A stretch of 64,000 bases of DNA from Bermanella sp044597725 (lineage in GTDB: Bacteria; Pseudomonadota; Gammaproteobacteria; Pseudomonadales; Oceanobacteraceae): positions 1,426,001 through 1,490,000 of the forward strand of contig NZ_CP139003.1 of the NCBI RefSeq assembly GCF_044597725.1, in the 5' to 3' direction. The notes under the pieces were generated by a model. The model worked only from the letters and a program-made list of their open reading frames with translations. It was not told the origin of the DNA and ran no database searches. Of this stretch, positions 26,599 to 33,602 are shown one piece after another (position 1 is the stretch's first letter; each line of letters begins with the position of its first letter). The position numbers and the translations under genes were made by a program.

Positions 26599-27248
26599 AA
26601 TTAGAAGATTGTTTAGCTGTAGAGCAAGCCTTAATAACATCAGGCGCATTGTATTGCGGTGTTGATGAAGCTGGAGCAGGCCCCTTGTGTGGGGATGTTG
26701 TAGCCGCCGCCGTTATTTTGGACCCACGTCATCCTATTGCAGAACTGAATGACTCCAAAAAATTAAGTGAAAAGAAGCGCGAGCGTTTATTCCCACTCAT
26801 AAAAGAACAAGCAATAGCCTACTGCATTGCCCGTTGCACGCCGCAAGAAATCGATCAAATTAATATCTTACAAGCTCGTATGTTGGCTATGAGTCGCGCG
26901 GTTAATGGTTTAGCAAATCAATTGGGCGAGTGCATCACGCCTGAATTTGCTTTAGTCGATGGTAATCGCATACCACAGAATTTGCCATGTGAAGCCGAAG
27001 CAATCGTGAAAGGGGATGCATTGGTTGCTAGTATCTCTGCCGCATCGGTTTTGGCGAAAGTGCAGCGTGATCACGACATGATGGAACTGGATAAACTTTA
27101 CCCAGAATACGGATTAGCCAAACATAAGGGATATCCAACAAAGGCACACCTAGCGGTGCTAAACGAGCTAGGCCCTACACCTATTTATCGACAATCTTAC
27201 GCCCCGGTAAAAGCCTTGTTGGGTGCTAACAAGATGGCTCAAGAATAA
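26595..27248 (+). CDS. rnhB: Ribonuclease HII, with GAG in place of the GRG motif
   Basis: RNase HII nicks DNA 5' of embedded ribonucleotides and starts ribonucleotide excision repair. The 217-aa protein keeps the acidic catalytic set (Asp-Glu in GVDEAG, Asp in LVDGNR, Asp in VKGDALV) and NDSKKLSEKKRERL. The motif that normally reads GRG and reads the ribonucleotide reads GAGPLCG here (codon GCA in GGA-GCA-GGC), so the conserved Arg is missing. The rest looks functional. It ends the lpx cluster; dnaE, which follows in Pseudomonas, is absent, and the gene's 3' end overlaps a convergent lipoprotein gene by 23 bp. Confidence 0.95.
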   Translation: MKLEDCLAVEQALITSGALYCGVDEAGAGPLCGDVVAAAVILDPRHPIAELNDSKKLSEKKRERLFPLIKEQAIAYCIARCTPQEIDQINILQARMLAMSRAVNGLANQLGECITPEFALVDGNRIPQNLPCEAEAIVKGDALVASISAASVLAKVQRDHDMMELDKLYPEYGLAKHKGYPTKAHLAVLNELGPTPIYRQSYAPVKALLGANKMAQE

Positions 27249-27603
27249 CTTTATCTGGGTACACATCCCATGCAGCGCCGCTCATAAAGTCGATGGGAAT
27301 ACTGATTAAGCCTAAATCCAACAAGACACCCAATAAGCTAGTGCGATTAAACCGTGCTTGAGTGGTGAAACTTTGTTGGCAACCTTCATGATCTACCGTA
27401 ATTGTATGGGCTTGGTCCCGTTGAACACTTCTTTTTGCCACACCCTGCCCTGCATAGCGTTGGTTAATATAAATATCTGCGTTAACGTGGGATTTCACAT
27501 AAAGAGTTTGCTCTTGTCCGTTTATAAGACTGGCACAACCACTTGTCAATGGCATCAAGCATAGCAGCAACACAAAACGAATTAGCCCGTACTTAGAATT
27601 CAT
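27226..27603 (-). CDS. Small lipoprotein, PEGA-like
   Basis: A 125-aa predicted lipoprotein with a signal ending in LTSGC (Cys23). The mature part resembles a PEGA-type surface domain: TLYVKSHVNADIYINQRYAGQGVAKRSVQRDQAHTI... contains the small beta pattern, followed by a hydrophobic stretch (about 90-112). The start ATG overlaps the stop of the upstream barrel-protein gene, so the two are coupled. Function unknown; an outer-membrane partnership is plausible. Confidence 0.8.
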   Translation of the reverse strand: MNSKYGLIRFVLLLCLMPLTSGCASLINGQEQTLYVKSHVNADIYINQRYAGQGVAKRSVQRDQAHTITVDHEGCQQSFTTQARFNRTSLLGVLLDLGLISIPIDFMSGAAWDVYPDKVILEPSC

Positions 27604-28273
27604 ATTCGGTACTCACACTGGTAAACCATTGGTTAAACGCTTCACTATTATTTGATCGTTCAAACTCTACATTATTGACCTGCACTTTTAATAGCCACTG
27701 TGGTGAAACTCGTAACAATCCAGACAAGGCAAACTGAGTAGCACCTTCAGAGCGAGATGACGAATTATAAAATGTGGCCGACTGAGGTGGTTCTGCATCT
27801 TGGGTATTGTCTGTGATTAATGTGCCTTCTTCGGAAATAGATTGATTGCCCAATAGATATCCAAGTTTTGCTTGTAAGATAATGTTTTGATTTACCGGAT
27901 AATTAAACACATGGCTAATGGACAAGCCACTTAATTGTACTTGCGTATCGCTTGATGTGGTTACGCGAGATTCGGACGTTTCGTTGACAATGGTTTTATT
28001 GTATTGCACTTGACCGTAATTGATGTAGGTAAGTTCAGCACCGTAATAGGGGTGAAAACGCATACCAAAATAGAGTTGCCAAGGCTGAGCGCGGTTGTTA
28101 ATGCTGCCGTAGCTAGGTGTGCTAGTACGGTTGCCCACCTCAATAACTTGTTCGTTTAAGTCTGCTTGTGTCCATGTATAACCAGTACCAATACCGACGT
28201 AATGAGCAATAGGATAGGCAATAGCGCTGGGACTAATAATAAATAACAATATGAGGCGATAGAACATAGGCAT
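27593..28273 (-). CDS. Outer-membrane beta-barrel protein, unknown
   Basis: A 226-aa secreted protein with a signal peptide (about 1-20, ending AIAYP) and alternating beta-strand character: YVGIGTGYTWTQAD, LYFGMRFHPYYGAELTYINYG, LSISHVFNYP, LQAKLGYLLG, LSGLLRVSPQWLLKVQVNN, and a C-terminal VSTEYEF ending in Phe, as required by BAM. It resembles small OmpA/OmpW-like eight-stranded barrels, though I cannot name the family. I use ATG 28273 (MPMFYRL); the frame opens at a TTG 27 nt upstream. It is co-transcribed with the lipoprotein. Confidence 0.8.
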   Translation of the reverse strand: MPMFYRLILLFIISPSAIAYPIAHYVGIGTGYTWTQADLNEQVIEVGNRTSTPSYGSINNRAQPWQLYFGMRFHPYYGAELTYINYGQVQYNKTIVNETSESRVTTSSDTQVQLSGLSISHVFNYPVNQNIILQAKLGYLLGNQSISEEGTLITDNTQDAEPPQSATFYNSSSRSEGATQFALSGLLRVSPQWLLKVQVNNVEFERSNNSEAFNQWFTSVSTEYEF

Positions 28274-28319
28274 CTTTTTTATTTTACATGGTAAAGCCAA
28301 TTGCCACGCACCTCAAGTA

Positions 28320-29480
28320 CTAGCTGGATGCATTTTCGATGTTAAAAAAGCGAATAATATCGTCTTTTTGTCGCATGGCATCTTCATAGCCATGCTGAAT
28401 TAAGTCGCGGCAAAAGCCTCGTTCAAATAGTAAATAACTCAACATGCCCGCGCCGCTGCGTCGAGTACTGCCGCTTCCGCGTAGAAAAAAGCTTAACGTT
28501 TTTGGTAATTCACGGGCGTGACGTGCGGCAATATCATCTATGGATTCACTAGGGTTGATCTCTAAAATATCCACAGGCTTTAAGTTAAAGCCCTTCTCTT
28601 CAATTACGTCACTGGGAATCTTGCTTAAAGTATTATTGATACGCGTTAGTCGCTCCACGTCGGTTTCCATACTATCCAAAAACGCAGCATTAAACATGTG
28701 GTTCATAATTTTTGCCATACTGGGGTAAGTTTGCATAGGCGTGCGTCTTTGGCGACGGTGTGCTGTGCCACTGACACCAATAACCATAATTTTATTGGCA
28801 CCCATATGCAGCGCCGGGCTTATGGGAGCTAATTGTCTCACAGCACCATCACCAAAATATTCACGATTTATTTTAATGGCGGGAAAAACCGTGGGGATAG
28901 CCGATGATGCGAGCAAGTGATTGACATTGATGCGTGAGCGAACGCCAATTCGGCGTAAACGCTGCCAGTTTTTAACACTTTTATGTGCTTGAAAAAAACT
29001 AACCGATTCACCAGAAGCGTAACCACTGGCCGTTACCGAGAGGGCGTGCAGATGTCCGCTATCAATGGCTTTTTGAATGTTTTCAAACAATACTACCTTG
29101 TTTAACAAATGGCCCAATGGGCGGTTATCTAAAAGTGAAACAGGCTGGCCTGCTTTGTAGCCAAAAAAAGTATTTAATAAAAATGTACCCGACCATTTCA
29201 TTAATCCCATAAAATCGGTACGAAATATTTGGTCGCAGCTAAAGTTTTGCCAAATGCGCTCTAGCTGACGAATGCCTTTTTTATAATGGCTGGCATAACT
29301 GGCCAGTGCCACTGCGTTTATCGCCCCAGCACTGGTGCCACTAATAATATCGAATGGGTTGCGACTATCATGTGGCATGAGACGGGCAATGGCCTTAAGC
29401 ACGCCTACTTGGTAGGCTGCGCGGGCGCCGCCACCAGAGAGTACTAAGCCTACTTTGTCTTGTTGCAACGTCCGTGTCAT
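28320..29480 (-). CDS. Patatin-like phospholipase
   Basis: A 386-aa patatin family serine hydrolase. It has the oxyanion loop GGGARAAYQVG (16-26), the nucleophile GTSAG (Ser50) and the Asp of the dyad in YFGDGAVRQL (about 211), so the active site looks complete. No signal peptide is seen, so it is probably cytoplasmic or peripheral, in the RssA-like group, rather than a secreted effector. It reads leftward and is divergent from the riboflavin synthase gene; a 19-bp-scale gap separates it from the barrel gene. Substrate unknown. Confidence 0.93.
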   Translation of the reverse strand: MTRTLQQDKVGLVLSGGGARAAYQVGVLKAIARLMPHDSRNPFDIISGTSAGAINAVALASYASHYKKGIRQLERIWQNFSCDQIFRTDFMGLMKWSGTFLLNTFFGYKAGQPVSLLDNRPLGHLLNKVVLFENIQKAIDSGHLHALSVTASGYASGESVSFFQAHKSVKNWQRLRRIGVRSRINVNHLLASSAIPTVFPAIKINREYFGDGAVRQLAPISPALHMGANKIMVIGVSGTAHRRQRRTPMQTYPSMAKIMNHMFNAAFLDSMETDVERLTRINNTLSKIPSDVIEEKGFNLKPVDILEINPSESIDDIAARHARELPKTLSFFLRGSGSTRRSGAGMLSYLLFERGFCRDLIQHGYEDAMRQKDDIIRFFNIENASS

Positions 29481-29556
29481 AAATCTTGATCGAATGGGAA
29501 GAAAGTAACGTTAGTATAGTTCATAATAGCCACATTAGAATATGAGAGGCCTTAGT

Positions 29557-30171
29557 ATGTTTACAGGTATCGTACAAAGCAAGCAAGCCATTACTAAACT
29601 AGAAAAACAGCCTGGACTGTGGCGATTATCCCTTAACTTGCCTCAGCAACGTTTGGCAGGTTTAGAGCTAGGCGCCAGCATTGCAGTGAATGGCGCGTGT
29701 TTAACTGTTTCCCAAATCGATGCTCCCACAGTGCATTTTGACGTCATGATGGCGACTTTGAATATCACGAATTTACAATATTTAAAACAAGGTGATGTGG
29801 TTAACGTTGAGCGTGCCGCACGCTTTGGTGATGATATTGGCGGGCATCAGTTAAGTGGCCATATTCACAATACCGTAGAGGTAGTGGATATTGAATACCC
29901 TGAAAATAATCGCATTATTTGGTTTGAACTTAAGGCGGAACATAAGCCCTATATTTTTGATAAAGGCTATGTCGGTCTAAACGGTTGTAGTTTAACCATT
30001 GCCAGTGTTGAGGCAGAACGGTTTTGTGTCTATTTGATTCCTGAAACCTTGAGTATTACCACGTTCGGCGAGATCCAAGTGGGTGATAGTATTAATTTAG
30101 AAATAGACAGCCAAACACAGGTGATCGTTGATACTGTTGAACGAGTGCTCAAACAAAGAGACCTAGCATAG
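29557..30171 (+). CDS. ribE: Riboflavin synthase, alpha chain
   Basis: Riboflavin synthase dismutates two 6,7-dimethyl-8-ribityllumazine molecules to riboflavin. The 204-aa protein starts MFTGIVQ and has two homologous lumazine-binding halves, with NGACLTV (first) and LNGCSLTI (second), and the linking ERAARFGDDIGGHQLSGHI. Overall it resembles the E. coli enzyme closely. The ATG at 29557 has GAGAGG 9 nt upstream; five codons upstream remain open. It is not next to other rib genes. A perfect 11-bp inverted repeat overlaps its stop. Confidence 0.95.
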   Translation: MFTGIVQSKQAITKLEKQPGLWRLSLNLPQQRLAGLELGASIAVNGACLTVSQIDAPTVHFDVMMATLNITNLQYLKQGDVVNVERAARFGDDIGGHQLSGHIHNTVEVVDIEYPENNRIIWFELKAEHKPYIFDKGYVGLNGCSLTIASVEAERFCVYLIPETLSITTFGEIQVGDSINLEIDSQTQVIVDTVERVLKQRDLA

Positions 30172-30181
30172 CTAGGTCTCT
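30157..30181. terminator. Perfect inverted repeat at the end of the riboflavin synthase gene
   Basis: AGAGACCTAGC (30157-30167), loop ATA, GCTAGGTCTCT (30171-30181). It contains the stop codon and sits between two convergent genes, so it may act both ways. There is no T-run, so termination strength is uncertain. Confidence 0.5.
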
Positions 30182-30191
30182 CGATATTGCT

Positions 30192-30437
30192 TTAAAGACT
30201 GCTTAGATAGTTAGAGATGTCCCGTGACTCGTACATCCATTGCACATCACCACTATCGGTTTCAATGCGCAAACATGGCACCATACCGCGGCCACCACCC
30301 TGAACAAGATCTTTTTTGTTTTGTGGATTTGTAAGGGTATTGCGAAGTTCTATTTCTACCCCTGTTTTTTTCACGACAGATAAAACCATTTGGCAAAATG
30401 GGCATTGGTCGTAATAGTACAAAGCGTGTTTCGCCAT
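30192..30437 (-). CDS. Glutaredoxin
   Basis: An 81-aa dithiol glutaredoxin with CPFC (about 11-14), the MVPCL cis-Pro region with an extra Cys and a C-terminal YESRDISNYL. It would reduce disulfides with glutathione in the cytoplasm. The frame extends 13 codons to an ATG at 30476, but that start has no ribosome site and would place the gene 2 bp from the divergent permease gene; I prefer MAKHALYYYDQC at 30437, the usual length. Confidence 0.93.
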   Translation of the reverse strand: MAKHALYYYDQCPFCQMVLSVVKKTGVEIELRNTLTNPQNKKDLVQGGGRGMVPCLRIETDSGDVQWMYESRDISNYLSSL

Positions 30438-30478
30438 TCGATTCAGCCTATTGTTAACGAGTGTAAAGTAATTCATTT

Positions 30479-31228
30479 ATGTTAGACCAGATTATACTGT
30501 TTTTTATTGCCACTGTGGCCAATATTTTCTCAGCATTTGCCGGTGGTGGAGCGGGTTTAATTCAATTACCCATTTTGATTTTCTTAGGTTTGCCGTTTTC
30601 TGTGGCCTTGGCGACCCATAAAGTTGCGACAGTGGCGTTAGGCTTAGGTGCCACCATACGGAACGTAAAAGAGGGGCATACCAGCTGGCGTTTTAACGGC
30701 CTCATGCTGTTATTTGGTATTCCCGGGGTTATTTTGGGGGCTTATACCATTATTGGTATAGAAGACCGCATAGCCCAAGTGTTGTTGGGCTGTTTGACCC
30801 TAGCGTTGAGTCTTTACAGTATTCTAAAGCCCAGCTTAGGGGTCAAAAGTGAAGCCAAAAATCGTGCAGGGTGGCAGCTTGCAGTAGGGGCGCTGGGGTT
30901 ATTTGTTATTGGTTTCACCAATGGTGCGTTATCTGCTGGCACGGGGCTATTTGCTACCATGTGGTTAATTAAATGGTTTGGGCTTAATTATCGTGATGCC
31001 GTAGGCCATACACTGATTAGCGTGGGTCTATTTTGGAACTTTTCCGGTGCTTTAACCATGGGAATGATGGCAGATATTCAATGGGATTGGCTACCAGCCT
31101 TAGTTGCGGGCTCACTTATTGGTGGCTTTGTGGGGGCGCATATGGCCATCAAAATGGGTTCACAGTGGATTAAACGCATTTATGAAGTAACGACGCTAGT
31201 GGTGGGAATTAAATTGATTATTGGCTGA
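30479..31228 (+). CDS. TSUP-family (TauE/SafE) permease
   Basis: A 249-aa polytopic inner-membrane protein of the TSUP family (sulfite/sulfonate and other small organic anion transporters). Two repeat halves are visible, each beginning with the Gly-rich helix: FAGGGAGLIQLP near residue 21 and FTNGALSAGTGLFATMW near 145. The ligand is not predictable. It is divergent from a glutaredoxin gene, with 41 bp between the preferred starts. Confidence 0.92.
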   Translation: MLDQIILFFIATVANIFSAFAGGGAGLIQLPILIFLGLPFSVALATHKVATVALGLGATIRNVKEGHTSWRFNGLMLLFGIPGVILGAYTIIGIEDRIAQVLLGCLTLALSLYSILKPSLGVKSEAKNRAGWQLAVGALGLFVIGFTNGALSAGTGLFATMWLIKWFGLNYRDAVGHTLISVGLFWNFSGALTMGMMADIQWDWLPALVAGSLIGGFVGAHMAIKMGSQWIKRIYEVTTLVVGIKLIIG

Positions 31229-31310
31229 GTCTGATAATTTTTTTGGCTTATGGTAAAGTGCGCCTCGAATTCACTAGCACTCGATTAAGAGTGAATCTAA
31301 TAGGAAATAT

Positions 31311-31922
31311 ATGAAACTCGAATCACCTGCACAAAAAGTGAGCTATTTAATCGGTCGCCAAGTGGGCGATCAGCTTAAAGGTTCACAATTCCCTGGCTTC
31401 GAATTGGATGGCGTTCTACAAGGCATTCAAGATGCAATGAACAGTGTTGAAATGCCCCTAAGCCAAGAAGAAATTCAAGAAGCCTATCAAGTGATTCAGG
31501 CAGAACTTGAAAAACAGCAAGCTGAAGCCGCGGCAAAAGCCAAAGAAATTGGCGATGCGTTTTTAGCAGAAAATGCAAAACGCGACGGTGTCACCGTAAC
31601 CGATAGTGGTTTGCAGTATGAAGTGATTAACCAAGGTTCTGGTGCAACGCCAAGCGCGGAAAGCACTGTACGTGTACATTACCACGGTACCTTCATTGAT
31701 GGTCGCATGTTTGATAGCTCTGTAGAGCGTGGCGAGCCAGCCGAATTTCCTGTTGGCGGCGTAATTGCTGGTTGGACTGAAGCGCTTCAGCTTATGAAAG
31801 AAGGCGACAAATGGCGCTTAACCGTACCTAGCGAATTAGCTTATGGTCCACAAGGTAGCCAAGGTGCGATTCCCCCGCATAGTGTTTTAGTATTCGAAGT
31901 AGAACTACTAAACGTACTATAA
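31311..31922 (+). CDS. fklB: FKBP-type peptidyl-prolyl isomerase, FklB
   Basis: A 203-aa FKBP22-type PPIase. The N-terminal helical dimerisation domain (about 1-85) is followed by a canonical FKBP fold (TVRVHYHGTFIDGRMFDSS, GVIAGWTEALQLMKEGDKWRLTVPSELAYG, IPPHSVLVFEVELL) with the aromatic pocket residues intact. No signal peptide, so cytoplasmic. AGGA lies 6 nt before the start. It stands alone, convergent with a short AraC-type gene. Confidence 0.94.
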   Translation: MKLESPAQKVSYLIGRQVGDQLKGSQFPGFELDGVLQGIQDAMNSVEMPLSQEEIQEAYQVIQAELEKQQAEAAAKAKEIGDAFLAENAKRDGVTVTDSGLQYEVINQGSGATPSAESTVRVHYHGTFIDGRMFDSSVERGEPAEFPVGGVIAGWTEALQLMKEGDKWRLTVPSELAYGPQGSQGAIPPHSVLVFEVELLNVL

Positions 31923-31930
31923 GCTTTAGC

Positions 31931-32317
31931 CTAACTGGCTTGAGCATATAGCGTTGGCAGTGTTCTATGGCACTGCTGACGAAACGCTGTTGGTGAAATC
32001 CCTTCCCATTTCTTAAACGCATGTCGAAAGTTAGCCACATCACTAAACCCTAAGCGCTCGGCAATATCATCGGTTGCCAACTCGGTCTCAAGCAATAAAC
32101 GCTTTGCCTGCTCACTGCGAAATTCATCCAGTAATTTTTGGTAGCTTGTGCCCATGTCGGCAAGCTGTCTTCTTAGTGTACGGCCACTCATATTAAAGGC
32201 ATGGGCCAACATGGGGAAATTGGGATAATCGCCCATGGAGCACGCTAAGATTTGTTTGATCTCTCTAATCACATATTGACCCCGGATACAGGGCTTCATT
32301 TGACTGATTTGCATCAT
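31931..32317 (-). CDS. AraC-family DNA-binding domain without a sensor domain
   Basis: A 128-aa protein consisting almost only of the AraC/XylS double helix-turn-helix (MLAHAFNMSGRTLRRQLADMG... and AERLGFSDVANFRHAFKKWEGISPTAFRQQ). It looks like the C-terminal half of an OruR/ArgR-type regulator. The 220 bp upstream carry no frame that could encode the missing ligand-binding half, so it is either a true short regulator or a 5'-truncated gene. The same gap holds repeated TGTGCAA-type motifs next to a second AraC gene. Confidence 0.85.
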   Translation of the reverse strand: MMQISQMKPCIRGQYVIREIKQILACSMGDYPNFPMLAHAFNMSGRTLRRQLADMGTSYQKLLDEFRSEQAKRLLLETELATDDIAERLGFSDVANFRHAFKKWEGISPTAFRQQCHRTLPTLYAQAS

Positions 32318-32402
32318 GCTTCCCTCTGCTTCGGCTGATGACGTTTGTTATTCTTGTCATACTAATTTATGAGTAGAGGTGTGAATTGGCCATGTTTTTG
32401 GT

Positions 32403-32522
32403 TGTGCAATAACATAAAAGCACTGTGCAAAAATAGAAAAACCTTTAAAAACAGTTACTTACGCAACATCTTTGGGAGGTGTTTGTACCTGCGCAAAAAC
32501 TGCAATTTTCAGTTATTGCACA
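32403..32522. promoter_or_regulatory. Repeated TGTGCAA-type motifs between two AraC genes
   Basis: TGTGCAATAAC (32403-32413) and its perfect reverse complement GTTATTGCACA (32512-32522) lie 98 bp apart. Between them are TGTGCAAAAAT (from about 32424) and TGCGCAAAAAC (from about 32490). The spacing and repetition resemble half-sites for an AraC-type regulator; which of the two neighbours binds is unknown. Confidence 0.5.
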
Positions 32523-32537
32523 GTCCGCAAAGCTTGG

Positions 32538-33542
32538 TTAGGGCTTAACCGTGGTCTTTTGCTGTCGGAAAACGGATGGGGGAACCGATTTTATTTCTTT
32601 GAAGGCGCGGTTAAACGAGCTTAACGTGCGATAGCCTACATCCAGAGAAATATTAAGGATGGGTGTATCTGGCTCGTTCATTAAGCGTGCACAGGCTTCT
32701 TCGATGCGTAATTGGTTGATGTAATCATTAAAATTACGGTAGCCCATAGTTTGGTTTATAAGCTGTCGGGTTTTATATTCTGGCAATGCTAAGGCATCGG
32801 CGAGCATTTTAAGGGTAAGGTGCTCCGTTCGATAAAAGCCCGAGTCCATAAGCTGATTAAGGGCAATGATATCGGCACTATTAGTGGGTGTAATGGGAGC
32901 CTGCTCATCATCGGCAGCACTCGCTTGAATGCCAAATAGCACCCCTTGTTGTCCTTGTAGTAGAAAATAAGCACAAGCCAGTGTTACTACACAGATACTC
33001 ATATAGGGAACAAGCCGGCTAACAATGCCTGTGTTCATAGGGACAATAACCAGTAGTACACTTAAACCAACGCCAATTAATACCACTCCGCGTAAACGTC
33101 TACTGGATTCAACCAAGTCGTCAGACCAGTTACTAACAACTGTCCATAAACCCAACGCAATCATTAAATATTCGGTATAAGCGGGCAACGTCCAACCAAT
33201 AAGAACCATTAAACCTGGGTCATTATCATTGATATTTAAATGATTGGAAAACATGGGAGCGAGAAAGCTGTAGAGTGCTGCAAGCCCAGATGGGCTGAGG
33301 ATATTAGGGCGATGTGCAAACGCTAATTGGCATAGTAACCAAAACAATGCCGGCACCATTGTATAAAAGTCGCGACAAAACTTGGCCAAAAACTCAGGTA
33401 GTAGGGGCTCTATTAAAAAGCATGCGCCAGCCAATAAAATAGCAATAAAGGCTTTACCAACCCGTAAATGACCAAAGTCACGGGCGATGATAATGGTTAG
33501 AATACATATACAGCCAAGCCCAAAGCCTGCAAGGAATAGCAA
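32538..33542 (-). CDS. Membrane-anchored AraC-family regulator
   Basis: A 334-aa protein with about seven N-terminal membrane helices (residues 1-200) and a C-terminal AraC/XylS double helix-turn-helix (about 235-330: LKMLADALALPEYKTRQLINQ..., ILNISLDVGYRTLSSFNRAFKEIKSVPPSVFRQ). Regulators of this kind sense signals at the membrane. The start is TTG at 33542: AGGGG lies 6 nt upstream and no other start occurs before residue 60. Target genes are unknown; repeated motifs downstream of its stop may be its own or its neighbour's sites. Confidence 0.85.
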   Translation of the reverse strand: MLFLAGFGLGCICILTIIIARDFGHLRVGKAFIAILLAGACFLIEPLLPEFLAKFCRDFYTMVPALFWLLCQLAFAHRPNILSPSGLAALYSFLAPMFSNHLNINDNDPGLMVLIGWTLPAYTEYLMIALGLWTVVSNWSDDLVESSRRLRGVVLIGVGLSVLLVIVPMNTGIVSRLVPYMSICVVTLACAYFLLQGQQGVLFGIQASAADDEQAPITPTNSADIIALNQLMDSGFYRTEHLTLKMLADALALPEYKTRQLINQTMGYRNFNDYINQLRIEEACARLMNEPDTPILNISLDVGYRTLSSFNRAFKEIKSVPPSVFRQQKTTVKP

Positions 33543-33602
33543 GATAAGCCCCTATTATTTTTATTATGGTAAGGGCCATCTTAATGTAAGCGGGGTATAT
33601 GC

